DNA of 62,786 nucleotides. Source: DASRBN01 sp035294305. GTDB lineage: Bacteria > Chloroflexota > Ktedonobacteria > Ktedonobacterales > Ktedonobacteraceae. Location of the stretch: assembly GCA_035294305.1 (NCBI GenBank), contig DATGLD010000037.1, positions 1-62,786 on the forward strand. Reading direction: 5' to 3'. Of the stretch, positions 44,232-53,608 are shown piece after piece. The number at the start of each line of letters is the position of its first letter. Positions within the stretch are counted from its first letter, which is position 1. The notes below the pieces were generated by a model. The model was not told the origin of the DNA. It saw nothing but the letters and a program-made list of their open reading frames with translations, and did not search any database. Both the position numbers and the translations under genes were made by a program.

Positions 44232-44960
44232 TTAAAACGCTGACCTGGCCAGAACGAGACCCCAAACCGCCAGCGCGCCGGCTGAGAAGAGCGGAGCAGC
44301 GCACGCCTCCAGGGTAGAGCCGGTCGTGGATACATCATCTACGATAATAATTCTACGATTCAAAAGGGAGCCAGTTGTGAATGGAGGGGAACAAACAAAG
44401 GCCCCGGCGACGTTCTGGCGCCGATCTTTGAGATTGAGGCCTACCTGGGCGAGCGTTGCCCGTGCGCGGACCAGCAGGCCGGTATGCAGCGGAATGCCGA
44501 GTTTTGTAGAACAGGCGCGTGCCAATAAACAGGCATGATTATAGCCGCGCTGGCGCTCCCGCTCACTATGCAAAGGCACGGGAACAATCATATCGGCTTG
44601 AATAGCATATCTCACATAAGCCTGAGCCAGCAACTCTCCAAGAGGTTGTGCCAGGCGCGTATTTCCCTTGTACTTGAGAGCATGAATGTATCCACGCAAT
44701 GGCTCCTGGAACAGACCAATGGCCCGTAAACCACTCAAGGCCAGGCGATGATAATAGCAGGCTTTACAGATGCCATCAGGGGGGAGCGGAGCGCAGCAAT
44801 GCTGGCAGGTCGGAAGAGGCAGAGGTTGAATCCGAGCGATACAGGATGAGCAGAGGATGTATCCATTGCGCTTACAACCGGCACATTGTGGAGGAAAGAC
44901 GACATCCAGGAAACGCTGTGTGAGAGCCTGGGCCTGTTGTTGAAGAGCTTTTGAGTTCAT
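44232..44960 (-). CDS. comF: ComF family phosphoribosyltransferase-like protein
   Basis: 242 residues. The N-terminus carries a double zinc ribbon ('CAGCKRNGYILCSSC' and 'CQHCCAPLPPDGICKAC'), then 'ALKYKGNTRLAQPLGELLA' and 'VPVPLHSERERQRGYNHA', as in ComF/GntX. The C-terminal 'IIIVDDVSTTGSTLEA' is the phosphoribosyl-pyrophosphate-binding motif. ComF is needed for uptake or processing of transforming DNA, but homologues are common in species with no known competence. The ATG is preceded by GAGG eight bases upstream. It reads toward ftsH, with a 166-base gap. Confidence 0.92.
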   Translation of the reverse strand: MNSKALQQQAQALTQRFLDVVFPPQCAGCKRNGYILCSSCIARIQPLPLPTCQHCCAPLPPDGICKACYYHRLALSGLRAIGLFQEPLRGYIHALKYKGNTRLAQPLGELLAQAYVRYAIQADMIVPVPLHSERERQRGYNHACLLARACSTKLGIPLHTGLLVRARATLAQVGLNLKDRRQNVAGAFVCSPPFTTGSLLNRRIIIVDDVSTTGSTLEACAAPLFSAGALAVWGLVLARSAF

Positions 44961-45050
44961 TCTTTATACCTCGAGGAAATCAGACTCTTTGAAAGGATGA
45001 GCTTCCCCTCTATGCAATGAACAGCGAAGGTTCTCTTCTATCACGAAAGT

Positions 45051-45090
45051 AAAAAAGGAGAACCACTTCGATGAAGTGGCCCTCCTTCTC
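45051..45090 (-). terminator. Rho-independent terminator of the secreted-protein gene
   Basis: On the minus strand GAAGGAGGGCCACTTC pairs with GAAGTGGTTCTCCTTT through a tight ATC loop and is followed by TTTTTAC. It lies about 17 bases past the stop codon of the gene at 45107. Confidence 0.85.
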
Positions 45091-45106
45091 TCACTGAGAG
45101 AGCGAA

Positions 45107-46774
45107 TCAGTTATTGGACGGACAGTAATTCTGCGACAGTATCTGGCGGTAATCCTCGAAGTGTGAAACGGGGGCGCCGCCAACACCTGTGTAGGTTACA
45201 ATAATTAACTGGCCGTACTGGTTGTACTGGTTGAAGTCATTCTTGCTGCCCGGAATGTGGTTACCGATCTGCCAGACGCAATCCTGACGGAATTGGGTGA
45301 TGCTGTAGAACGGATAGAAGGCAGCGGGATGACCGTCATCGTCCACCGGTACAATCGTGCAGCCTTGACCGGTATCGCGGTTGCATTGGCCAGTTTCAAT
45401 CTCAATGCGCGGCATATCCGATTCGAACGCAGTACGACTATAGTTGATATTGTAGTTTGGGCCGGTCAGAGGACTTGTGAAGCGAATCGGGGTTGGGCGT
45501 AGAGCCGAGCCATCCGGCCAGAGCGGTTGATAGGAGACCCCATCAAAGCCTGGGACGTTTGTGCCAATACACCCGGAGACCTGCACTAATGACGACGAAG
45601 AGGCCGGGAAGCAGGCCGTGTCGTCGCTATCGGTTGGCTCCTGGTCGTTAATGATGCCCTCTGTGTTACCTGTGGGACAATTGCCTCCAGGAGAAATCGC
45701 ATTTGACCCATTGCAGTAGTCGAAGTGGCCAATCTCGTCCGCGAAGGCGATATTGTAGGTATGGGCAGCCCAGGTTACGCGGGTCTTCTCAGACGAGGTG
45801 CTGTACATGGGATGGAAATTGTAATTGATTTCCGTGCAGCTGGTGCCATTGGGGGCAAACTTGATCTGGCCAAACCCATTGGCGGCGCTCGTCGTCATCG
45901 AGCCGCTCTGACCGGAGGTCTGGTCGTTGAGGTCGATTTCCAGACCATTCGAAGTGTCATGCAATTTGACGATGACATCATCGCCCGAATTCATGAACAG
46001 GTCGTATTGCGGGTTCGGCGTAAAGGTGTCCTGCGTTGCGTGCAGCGGATTGGGGGGTGAATTCGGCTGTGGCTTGCCGTTCAAGGTAATGAACGCGAAG
46101 TTGATGTACTCGACGCCGCCGACAATCATGCCCTGGCAAGTAGAGTTAAGCGACTGGCCGGTGACAGGATTGGCGGAGTAGCTGTCGATGTTGAGCGCGG
46201 CGCACCACTTGGTCGGGTCGCAGCTGTTACCGGCAGGCCATTCCACCCAGCCGGGGGGATAGAACTGCATCTCCATGAATGCGACCCCAGGATGTTTGGG
46301 GCTGATGGCCGGGTCGACGATGTTCTTGTCGCTGTCGGGCGTGCAGGTACTCAACTGCTCAGGGAACGACTGTGTATCGCACATTGCCATACCAAACCAG
46401 AAGGCGGGATGCAATTGGAAGTTCCAGGACTTGCCCTTGACTTCCTTGGTCCCCTGTGGGTCTTTGGGGAGGGTTAGCTCATACTGCATCTGGTTGCCTG
46501 AGCCGGGCACATTGGAGTAGAAGAGGTTCGACGGCTCATCATGCCCAACGTAGTAGGGCCATGGCTTGTACACCTCTGAGATCTCGGTACAATCCAGGGG
46601 ACTGTGATACTGATCACAGCCATACGTTACGTGTTTCAGTCCCGGGTTGCTTGCCGACGCAGCATGGGTAGCTGTTCCGCGCAATGCTCCCGTTGCGAAC
46701 AGCCCGGCTACAATGGCTGCCAGCGCAAACAGGGAGAGCGCGATGCTCAACTTTGAGCGGGAAGAGAAGCGCAA
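45107..46774 (-). CDS. Cysteine-rich secreted protein of unknown function
   Basis: 555 residues with a TTG start supported by GAGG seven bases upstream; no better ATG exists. The N-terminus 'KLSIALSLFALAAIVAGLFA' with 'THAASAS' is a signal peptide with an A-x-A cleavage site near residue 38. The mature part has about 16 cysteines, many in short 'x-C-x-x-x' contexts ('YGCDQYHSPLDC', 'NSCDPTKWC', 'GQCNRDTGQGC'), so disulphides are likely. It is rich in Asn, Gly, Pro and aromatic residues, as in extracellular proteins. I do not recognise a catalytic motif; 'EIGHFDYCNG' has a His but no HExxH. It is monocistronic, with its own terminator. Confidence 0.75.
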   Translation of the reverse strand: MRFSSRSKLSIALSLFALAAIVAGLFATGALRGTATHAASASNPGLKHVTYGCDQYHSPLDCTEISEVYKPWPYYVGHDEPSNLFYSNVPGSGNQMQYELTLPKDPQGTKEVKGKSWNFQLHPAFWFGMAMCDTQSFPEQLSTCTPDSDKNIVDPAISPKHPGVAFMEMQFYPPGWVEWPAGNSCDPTKWCAALNIDSYSANPVTGQSLNSTCQGMIVGGVEYINFAFITLNGKPQPNSPPNPLHATQDTFTPNPQYDLFMNSGDDVIVKLHDTSNGLEIDLNDQTSGQSGSMTTSAANGFGQIKFAPNGTSCTEINYNFHPMYSTSSEKTRVTWAAHTYNIAFADEIGHFDYCNGSNAISPGGNCPTGNTEGIINDQEPTDSDDTACFPASSSSLVQVSGCIGTNVPGFDGVSYQPLWPDGSALRPTPIRFTSPLTGPNYNINYSRTAFESDMPRIEIETGQCNRDTGQGCTIVPVDDDGHPAAFYPFYSITQFRQDCVWQIGNHIPGSKNDFNQYNQYGQLIIVTYTGVGGAPVSHFEDYRQILSQNYCPSNN

Positions 46775-47079
46775 AACTACACCTCACTTTCAAAAATAGA
46801 GATCAATGTTGTCCGACCACTCGAACAGAGAAACATTTAACCATTTCAATTATTGAACCTCCGGCAATGCGGCGGAAGGGACGGGAGGTTATGAATTGGT
46901 TAAGAAATGGTTGAAGTCCATTGTTCCCCCTCAACACTCGGTTGCGATTTGCGAGATTGCGGACAAACTCCAACTACAAAGACGAGTGCCTACTGTGACA
47001 ATGTAAAAAATCTGGCCTGGTATGGAGTATTCCCCCGCCCGATAGTATACCATGCAACGGAGCAATTTGGAAGAGTTTT
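46775..47079. other. Intergenic region upstream of the secreted-protein gene
   Basis: About 305 bases between the secreted protein and the next minus-strand gene. It contains the ribosome-binding site for the TTG start and should hold the promoter. I see no gene, repeat or clear hairpin in it. Confidence 0.4.
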
Positions 47080-47916
47080 CTAATTCTCTAATGGATTTTT
47101 AATATTTCTTTCTTCTATTGAGTACACATAGTGCAGTTGAGGAGAGAATATAATCTCTACCATTGTATCTTTACGCAAACGCTTGTATGTTTGTTCAGGT
47201 ACGCTAAAGGTTTTGATCTCGTCCGAATTTAAGGGCTGTAATGCTACTCCATACCAGGAACCCGCAAAACGCGGGGTCAATCCTGGGCGATTAGTGCGCT
47301 GTGCTTGCCCTGTCGAGCGTAGCGCAACTACGCTTGCTATGATAGTGCAATGCCGTCCAACCCGACCGCTATGCCCTGCCCGCCAATCAAGCCATCCCCA
47401 ACGCGTGAGTAGTAAAGGATAAGGGAATAGCAGCAGGCCCATGAGCAGCAGAGCTAAAGAACCGAATGGATCGCCGCTGGCGCTCGTTCCTGGTAGGGGA
47501 TAACGTTGACCAGCATAATCGAGGGCATAGAGGAAATGCAAGCGCGGTGAATAATCCAGCAGTACCGGATCGCCATTGCGTATGATTTTAGCGAGGGATT
47601 GAGAGACGGCGGGAGCAACCTCTGGCTCGCCATATACATGCAAACGAATGATGAGGTGAGGCATTGTATCTACTATAGTTGTTGTATGTCCCGTTACCGT
47701 TCCTGGAGTTTGTACTGGTGGCGAATTGGCGTCGATTATCCCCACTACCAGGGTAAATAGGCCACTGCCCACCAGGAGCAGGCCGAGGGAAGCGAGCAGA
47801 CCCCCGAAGAGCATCGCATTACGTGGTTTAATACCGGGCCGCCAGCTCCACCATGAGATAGGCTCATTATCGTATGTATCTTTTTCGTTCTGGTGCTGTG
47901 GTAAGTTGTCCGGCAC
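47080..47916 (-). CDS. Two-helix membrane protein of unknown function
   Basis: 278 residues from a GTG start with GGAG eight bases upstream. Two hydrophobic segments are visible: 'AMLFGGLLASLGLLLVGSGLFTLVVGII' (shown in two overlapping halves) at about 34-61 and 'LALLLMGLLLFPYPLLL' at about 153-170. Between and after them lie soluble beta-rich stretches with similar patterns ('NGDPVLLDYSPRLHFLYALD' and 'KDTMVEIIFSPQLHYVYSIE'), suggesting an internal duplication. No family is recognised. It is divergent from the small membrane protein at 48164; a dispersed repeat copy lies between them. Confidence 0.65.
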   Translation of the reverse strand: MPDNLPQHQNEKDTYDNEPISWWSWRPGIKPRNAMLFGGLLASLGLLLVGSGLFTLVVGIIDANSPPVQTPGTVTGHTTTIVDTMPHLIIRLHVYGEPEVAPAVSQSLAKIIRNGDPVLLDYSPRLHFLYALDYAGQRYPLPGTSASGDPFGSLALLLMGLLLFPYPLLLTRWGWLDWRAGHSGRVGRHCTIIASVVALRSTGQAQRTNRPGLTPRFAGSWYGVALQPLNSDEIKTFSVPEQTYKRLRKDTMVEIIFSPQLHYVYSIEERNIKNPLEN

Positions 47917-47962
47917 GGATACACTCCGATATTCTTGTCTTTTCCATCAAACCTCATATGAC

Positions 47963-47999
47963 GGGCGCGGGTAGGCAACCACAAGGGCACCCTCCCAGG
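47963..47999 (+). repeat. Dispersed repeat copy (divergent)
   Basis: GGGCGCGGGTAGGCAACCAC followed by AAGGGCACCCTCCCAGG, in the gap between two divergent membrane-protein genes. It keeps the AACCACAAGGG core of the family but with changed flanks. Confidence 0.45.
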
Positions 48000-48163
48000 T
48001 TACCCATTTATGTGAAGATTGACAGGGTAGCACTGTTCGATTAGCACACAGCATAATGCATGAGGGGCGTAATTGCAATTATGGCTTGATCGTCATTGCA
48101 GACCGCACAGGCATGTTTCTGTGATATACTTAGCTTAAAGCAATTATTATTCAGGAGACGATC

Positions 48164-48643
48164 ATGGATCAGACGAACTCCGGCTCAAATCTACCCGCAG
48201 AAAAACAAGCGCCAAATGCGGGCAGCAACACCGCCGAAGAGAAACTAGCTGCTAGCAGCCCCAATGTGGAGGCAGAAAAACCTGCCCTGGATACAAGTTC
48301 GGCAGCAACTGCTGAGAAGAAATCCTTTACCAGCCCCAATGTTGCGCAGGAGGTACCGATTTCTGAGCGCAGGCAGGCCTATGGTACGGCCAAAACCGAG
48401 AATCTGCAAGACTCAGGTCTATGGCGCATCATCTTACCCGGCTTTGTAATTCTCTGTTGCCTGGCCATGCTTGCGATACCGTTGATTATTCTGATACCCT
48501 TGCTTTCCAACTCGGTGAGTAATAATATCTCGCTAGTCTGGTTGTGGATTGTACTGATTGTTCTCGATGTCAGCATTGCAGCCATCGCAATTCGCGGATT
48601 ATTGAAAATATTCATGACGCCGGCAGAGAACTATTCAGGTTGA
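48164..48643 (+). CDS. Small membrane protein with disordered N-terminus
   Basis: 159 residues; ATG with AGGAGA seven bases upstream. The first 90 residues are polar and low-complexity (Ala, Glu, Ser, Asn, Pro) with a repeated '[S/T]SPNV' motif. Two membrane helices follow ('ILPGFVILCCLAMLAIPLII' and 'LVWLWIVLIVLDVSIAAIAI'). No known domain. Its stop overlaps the end of the convergent ogt gene by 13 bases. Confidence 0.65.
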   Translation: MDQTNSGSNLPAEKQAPNAGSNTAEEKLAASSPNVEAEKPALDTSSAATAEKKSFTSPNVAQEVPISERRQAYGTAKTENLQDSGLWRIILPGFVILCCLAMLAIPLIILIPLLSNSVSNNISLVWLWIVLIVLDVSIAAIAIRGLLKIFMTPAENYSG

Positions 48644-49182
48644 GGTTTGCTGGCTTTTTCTAGCGCGAGCAGCCATTGTTTGGTGGGCAGGCCTCCACTG
48701 TAGCCCGTGAGTGAGCCGTTGCTACCGATGACACGGTGGCAGGGGATGATGATAGCGATTGGATTGGCTCCGTTGGCTGCTCCCACTGCCCGCACGGCCG
48801 CGTGCTGGCCAATAGTTTGCGCGATATCCAGGTAACTGCGTGTTTCACCGTAGGGGATATGAAGCAGTTCTTGCCAGACGGCGACCTGAAATGGCGTACC
48901 ATGCATGTCCAGGGGGCAGGTGAATCGCAGGGGCTCTCCTGCCATATAGCGGGATAGTTCATCCACGGCCTTTTGCAGAGGGCTGATCTTTTCACCTTCG
49001 ATCACCTGCTCAATCTCCATTTTGCGCCTCGCCCATGCGAGGCCCATGTCAGCGGGTGTTCCGGGCGTTCCGGTCCAACACACTCCATTTTCTGTAGCCA
49101 TGACGACGCAGGCTCCTCGCGGGCCAGGCACACTTGCCCAATAGAGTGTTTGCGTGGCGGCTTTTTTCGCTATTATTCTCAC
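48631..49182 (-). CDS. ogt: Methylated-DNA--[protein]-cysteine S-methyltransferase
   Basis: 183 residues, GTG start with AGGAGG about five bases upstream. The active-site block 'IIIPCHRVIGSNGSLTGYSG' contains the acceptor cysteine in PCHR, and 'AVWQELLHIPYGETRSYLDI' is the DNA-binding helix region. It transfers an alkyl group from O6-alkylguanine or O4-alkylthymine to itself in a single turnover. Length fits Ogt. It is convergent with, and slightly overlaps, the small membrane protein gene. With the AlkA-like enzyme at 40778 it gives the window two alkylation-repair proteins, but they are not in one operon. Confidence 0.95.
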   Translation of the reverse strand: MRIIAKKAATQTLYWASVPGPRGACVVMATENGVCWTGTPGTPADMGLAWARRKMEIEQVIEGEKISPLQKAVDELSRYMAGEPLRFTCPLDMHGTPFQVAVWQELLHIPYGETRSYLDIAQTIGQHAAVRAVGAANGANPIAIIIPCHRVIGSNGSLTGYSGGLPTKQWLLALEKASKPQPE

Positions 49183-49267
49183 GCTGCCCTCCTTGGCATT
49201 GTACGCCTGTTCTTGTTAAGTATATCATGAGAATCAGAAACTATGAAGCTTGCGTGAAAGTGCTGCA

Positions 49268-51046
49268 CTACTTCGCCCTGGCGAAACTTTTCAAATATTT
49301 CGCGGCCAGTGGATTCAGGCTGTGAATCATCTCGAGGTCTGTAATGCTGAGGGGACGGATCACCAGCAAAAGGCCCATACTCAGGAGCAGGAAGATGATA
49401 CCGGCAACGCCCAACAAGACATGACCGGCGGGATGCCAGGCGAGTTCAGGCAGCGCAGCCAGGATGAAGGCGAGCAGTAAGCGCAAGGTGAACCCCAGGG
49501 GATACTTCTCCGGCAGGTCGCGCCACAGGAACGCGAGCAGCATACCTCCTGTGACGATCTGAGAGATCCCGTCGGCGACAAGCGCCCCGGCAGGCCCCCA
49601 GCGTGGTATTAACGCTACCCCGATGCCGATCACCACGAGCAGGCCAACCCACTGGCTCAGCACGACCAATCTTGCCTTCCCCATGACATACAGTGTAGAT
49701 TGGTGAATTGTGGTGCCCAGGACGCGCACGATGATGTTGAAGAAAAGGAAGATGGCCAGCAGCGGCCCTACGGCGGCGAAATTTGTGCCGTAGAGCGCTA
49801 CTGCGATATTCTGCGCGTTGAAGAGGCAGAATAAGAGCAGAGGGGCGGCCAGCAGCGTTTCAATTTTGATGAGCGCCTGCCACGAACGAGCAAGTCGCTG
49901 GTAGTTTTTTCCGACGAAAGCCGCCGCGAGAGCGGCACCACCGACCCCGCCAAAACCAGAGACCAGCAGGATACTGGCGGCATGCGCCAGTTGAAATGAG
50001 AGGTTAAAGAAAGCGATCTGTGCCAGCGAGACGGCAAAGTAGCCCAGCAGGATGATTGAGACTTGCTTGAGCAGCGCGCCTGATACCAGATTCGTCAGCC
50101 AGGCAGAAATGCCAAGCCGCACCACAGGTCCCAGCGGTTGTTTGTATCCGGCCCCGCGCGCCAGTAGTAATGGGGCCTGCCAGAGAGCAAGCGCAGCGGC
50201 ATTCAGCAGCGTGCATATGGCTTCCAACCAGAGAATACTATCAATCCCCCAACCGATTTGCAGCAGGAAAAAGCTGAAGACCAGGATCAGCAATTGCGCC
50301 GCGCTGCCGGCGATAAATACCAGCCGCATGCGCATAATGGAAGCGTAGACGGCGGTAAGCAGGCTGGCAATACCATTACCGAGAACATAGAAAGCGATGG
50401 GAGCGATGTGGCCGAGCAGGCTGGGATCGCGCAGGCCCGCGGCTATGGCTGTTGAACCGGAAATGGGAATGGCGGCCATGATAGCGGCAAGCACCTGCAA
50501 GCCGAATAACATAATAATGACGCTGATGATGAGTGTCCCGATACGTAAGGCCATCAAGCGCCGGATGAGCAGCGCTGCCGAGGCTTTACCATGCTCGGCA
50601 AAGACGCGTGGCACAAACGTCGTTGTGGCGTCTTCTAGACCGAAAGCGACGATATAGGCGATGGTATTGAAAGCGGCTGACGCTACAGCGAAAATGCCAT
50701 ATTCCTCAACCGATACCTTGTGTGTGATGATGAGCGTCAGAAAGAAGAGAGAAAAATAAACCCAGAGCCCATAGGCCTGATTGAGCAGGTAATTGGCTGG
50801 TGTCCTCTTGAGGAGGTGTTGCGCGCCTGCCTCTCCGAGGGGTATATCTGTTTCGACAGCGTAAGACGGCACAGAGGGTAATACTCCTGAAATTGTGTGT
50901 GCGCTATTTTCAATAGCTCCCGCTTTTATCCCTTTTGTCTTCGCCTTCTCCACTTGTTCGTCCCCTGTTTCCAGGTTATTATCTTCCTCCAGTTGAAATG
51001 AATCGATACGTACCAATCTCAACGGACGCAGCGGCGGTTTTTGCAT
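49268..51046 (-). CDS. MOP-superfamily flippase (polysaccharide/lipid transport)
   Basis: 592 residues with about fourteen membrane segments after a soluble N-terminal stretch of about 80. 'YGLWVYFSLFFLTLIITHKV' then 'EEYGIFAVASAAFNTIAYIV' matches the opening of O-antigen/teichoic-acid flippases, and the two halves have similar helix patterns, as in MATE/MOP proteins. It lies nine bases downstream of a small four-helix membrane protein gene, probably in one operon. It is distantly related in layout to the flippase at 17749. Cargo unknown. Confidence 0.8.
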   Translation of the reverse strand: MQKPPLRPLRLVRIDSFQLEEDNNLETGDEQVEKAKTKGIKAGAIENSAHTISGVLPSVPSYAVETDIPLGEAGAQHLLKRTPANYLLNQAYGLWVYFSLFFLTLIITHKVSVEEYGIFAVASAAFNTIAYIVAFGLEDATTTFVPRVFAEHGKASAALLIRRLMALRIGTLIISVIIMLFGLQVLAAIMAAIPISGSTAIAAGLRDPSLLGHIAPIAFYVLGNGIASLLTAVYASIMRMRLVFIAGSAAQLLILVFSFFLLQIGWGIDSILWLEAICTLLNAAALALWQAPLLLARGAGYKQPLGPVVRLGISAWLTNLVSGALLKQVSIILLGYFAVSLAQIAFFNLSFQLAHAASILLVSGFGGVGGAALAAAFVGKNYQRLARSWQALIKIETLLAAPLLLFCLFNAQNIAVALYGTNFAAVGPLLAIFLFFNIIVRVLGTTIHQSTLYVMGKARLVVLSQWVGLLVVIGIGVALIPRWGPAGALVADGISQIVTGGMLLAFLWRDLPEKYPLGFTLRLLLAFILAALPELAWHPAGHVLLGVAGIIFLLLSMGLLLVIRPLSITDLEMIHSLNPLAAKYLKSFARAK

Positions 51047-51055
51047 ACTCTTATT

Positions 51056-51496
51056 CTAGCGCAGATTGAAGAGATGTCGAGCTAACCAACCTATTCCTCC
51101 TAGTGCGGCGAAAAGTTCCAGCACACTGACATTAGCCATGACCTGGGTGGGCGCAACCAGGTAGAACGCGCCAACTTTGGAGGTAGCAGCAATGACGAAG
51201 AGTCCCAGCCCTATCCACGCCGGTAATGTGGCAAAAAGCAGCGCTCGCTGCCATGAGCGGCAGAGGAATCCGATTACCGTAGGGAGGAGATACAACAGCA
51301 CAGGTACGACCATAGCAATAACGGGAGGGAATGGTCCATCCAATGCCGCGGTCTCAGAATTAGGCAGCAGGCGTGTCCACAATTGAGCCGGCACCAGTGC
51401 CAGCGTTACCAGTACCGTTTCAAGTACAATCAGCCCGATTACCAGCATTGACCATCTTTTATTTTGCTCTGCATCCGGTATGCTTACGCGCAACAT
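51056..51496 (-). CDS. Four-helix membrane protein of unknown function
   Basis: 146 residues with four clear hydrophobic segments ('MLVIGLIVLETVLVTLALV', 'VIAMVVPVLLYLLPTVIGFL', 'LLFATLPAWIGLGLFVIA', 'VMANVSVLELFAALGGIGWL'). No family is recognised. It is directly upstream of a flippase gene (nine-base gap), so it may help that transporter. The 180-base gap upstream is C-rich with no gene. Confidence 0.6.
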   Translation of the reverse strand: MLRVSIPDAEQNKRWSMLVIGLIVLETVLVTLALVPAQLWTRLLPNSETAALDGPFPPVIAMVVPVLLYLLPTVIGFLCRSWQRALLFATLPAWIGLGLFVIAATSKVGAFYLVAPTQVMANVSVLELFAALGGIGWLARHLFNLR

Positions 51497-51676
51497 TTTT
51501 AACCCCTCGATTCCGGGATATTCAGAAAGGACCCCTTTTTTCTATTGGCTCTCCATCGCTTGAGGTGATTAGAAGGGAACAGCCCCACCCCTGTTACCTG
51601 CCTGTCCCCCCACTCCAGACACGGTGGCGATCAACCTGGTTCCTACACCCCACCCTCCAGCACGGATAGCCTTTTT

Positions 51677-53245
51677 CTAATTATTTGGTAAAGGAAGCAA
51701 ACCCATTTCGTATTTTAGCATTAAAATGCGGCGTACCGAGTCGTCAATACGCTGCTGGCTAATAGCGCCTGAAGCGATAGCCTGCTTGATGCCTTCGATC
51801 ATAGTAGCAACGTCTTGCGGTGTAGATGCCCCCATCAGTAAGTCATCACCAGCCTCAACTGCTAAGGCCGCGGCCTGGCCTTCCGAATAGTAGGAAGTAA
51901 TACTTTCCATGGTAAGACTATCCGTCATAATAACGCCTTGAAAGCCTAATTCGTCGCGCAGGATACCGGTGACGACCTTGTAGGAGAGGGAAGATGGAAT
52001 CGTATTATCTACCGCTTCCACGAGTTCATGCGTCACCATGATTGCATGGACAATGCCCTGCTGGATCAGCGCGCGATATGGTGCCCAGTCAATCGCTTCC
52101 AAATCGCTCTTTGAGCGGGTTAAAATAGGAACTCCTATATGGGGATCGGTGCTGACATCACCTAATCCAGGAAAATGCTTCAGCGTGCCGAGGACTTTGC
52201 CGCTCTGTTGCAGTCCTTGCAGGTAGGCCCGCGCCATTTGCGTGACGAGCGTGGGATTGCTGCCGAATGTACGATCAAGCAACTGCGGGTTGTACGCGTT
52301 ATTCACATCCACTACGGGCGCGAGATTGAGGTTAAAACCGTAGGATGCGAGGTCTCTGGCATCCTGAACGCCCTCTGCCTGCGCCCTGGCCGGGTCGTTA
52401 GTCGCCCCTATCTCAGTTGCTGATGGTCGAGGCCCATCCAGGTTCACCAATCGATCGACCGTCCCGCCCTCCTGGTCAATTGCCACAGCCAGAGGAATTA
52501 CGCTATTGCCCTGCATCTGAGCAATCAAGCCCTTGAGCTGCGTCTTACTCACGATGTTATTATTGGCCGTGTAGATCAGCACCGCCCCTACACTATACTG
52601 GCTGATCATGGTGCTGATATCGAGTCCATAGGTAGGCCCGATAAACTGCACAATCATCATCTGCCCCAGTTTTTGGTCCAGCGTCATGTTTTGCACAATC
52701 AGGTTGATATATTGCTGCGGCGTCAACTTTTGCGCCGCCTGCCCGGTCGCTGCGGGCGCTGGCCGCCGAAGACCTTTATTGATCGTCTGGATCAGGTTTT
52801 TATTCGCTATAGTCGATGAACCGCCAAGCACGTAGGCCCAGCCCTGTGGCCCGGTGATCTGCGCATAACCAGCAATGGTTGTATTGATGACAAGCATCAA
52901 AAGCAGACCCAGCAAGAAGAAGACTTTACCACGCGATAATCCCTCTATTTGACTCGACCGGCCCGCCGCGGCCGGCGCTATCACTGCTGTACGCGTTCCA
53001 GAAATGCCGGGCAACATGTCTGGCAGTTTGAGGGTATCAATAGCCTCAATTTGACCTTTGGCATCTTGCTCTCTAGTGCTATCGATAGTTCCAATGCTTT
53101 TTGATTCGACCGGTTCTTTTTCCATGGCAACTATTCTCATATATGTAAATTTCGGAGGCGCTTTCACAATTGCTCGTTTTGCAGTATCATCATCTTCATC
53201 TGGTCCGTAGTCCGCCCTGGGAATCGGATTTTGGGGTGATTCCAT
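51677..53245 (-). CDS. Membrane-anchored glycoside hydrolase family 3 (NagZ-like)
   Basis: 522 residues. A cytosolic N-terminal tail of about 107 residues precedes one membrane helix ('VFFLLGLLLMLVINTTIAGY'), so the catalytic part should be outside the cell. GH3 motifs: 'KLGQMMIVQFIG', 'DQEGGTVDRL', 'KHFPGLGDVSTDPHIGVP' (NagZ usually has KHFPGHGDT..DSH; the loop His is kept as Asp-Pro-His, one His is Leu) and the nucleophile Asp in 'GVIMTDSLTM'. It probably releases N-acetylglucosamine or similar from cell-wall or extracellular glycans. GAGGTG lies just before the ATG. NagZ of Gram-negative bacteria is cytosolic and lacks the membrane anchor. Confidence 0.88.
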   Translation of the reverse strand: MESPQNPIPRADYGPDEDDDTAKRAIVKAPPKFTYMRIVAMEKEPVESKSIGTIDSTREQDAKGQIEAIDTLKLPDMLPGISGTRTAVIAPAAAGRSSQIEGLSRGKVFFLLGLLLMLVINTTIAGYAQITGPQGWAYVLGGSSTIANKNLIQTINKGLRRPAPAATGQAAQKLTPQQYINLIVQNMTLDQKLGQMMIVQFIGPTYGLDISTMISQYSVGAVLIYTANNNIVSKTQLKGLIAQMQGNSVIPLAVAIDQEGGTVDRLVNLDGPRPSATEIGATNDPARAQAEGVQDARDLASYGFNLNLAPVVDVNNAYNPQLLDRTFGSNPTLVTQMARAYLQGLQQSGKVLGTLKHFPGLGDVSTDPHIGVPILTRSKSDLEAIDWAPYRALIQQGIVHAIMVTHELVEAVDNTIPSSLSYKVVTGILRDELGFQGVIMTDSLTMESITSYYSEGQAAALAVEAGDDLLMGASTPQDVATMIEGIKQAIASGAISQQRIDDSVRRILMLKYEMGLLPLPNN

Positions 53246-53608
53246 AGGACACCTCTTTCAAAGTCGATATTTTCTGAAGGTTTAGAAAAGAGAACATAGC
53301 TAACTCTCTAAAAAGAAACGAACGCAATGGATGAGTTGAACAATAAACCGACAATATTCCTACTCTAAGCGCAATACTAGCACAATATTCACGGAAGTAC
53401 TGTGATTTCTGTCACAAAATTGAGCAGCCGGACCTTTTTGGTCTGGATTTCGCTCTCTACTAAATATCGGATACTATGAGACTACACAGGCCAATGCAGC
53501 GGCGGGGGGCGCGAGCAACCGGCCCCCACGAGCTATAGTCAATAAGTGATATTTGCGATATACTGTTTCTGCCAGCCAGTGAAAAACGTGAAAGGCAGTG
53601 ATCGCGGC
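53246..53608. other. Intergenic region upstream of the NACHT-HEAT gene
   Basis: About 360 bases. It holds a degenerate G/C-rich repeat-like stretch (53504-53529) and a small hairpin CCGGACC-TTTTT-GGTCTGG near 53435. A GTG at 53546 is in frame with the NACHT gene and would extend it by 21 residues. Confidence 0.4.

Noticed and set aside
51580..51660. C-rich stretch upstream of the four-helix membrane protein, considered as another dispersed repeat copy
   Set aside because: It shares pyrimidine-rich composition but not the GACCACAAGGG core, so I do not count it in the family.
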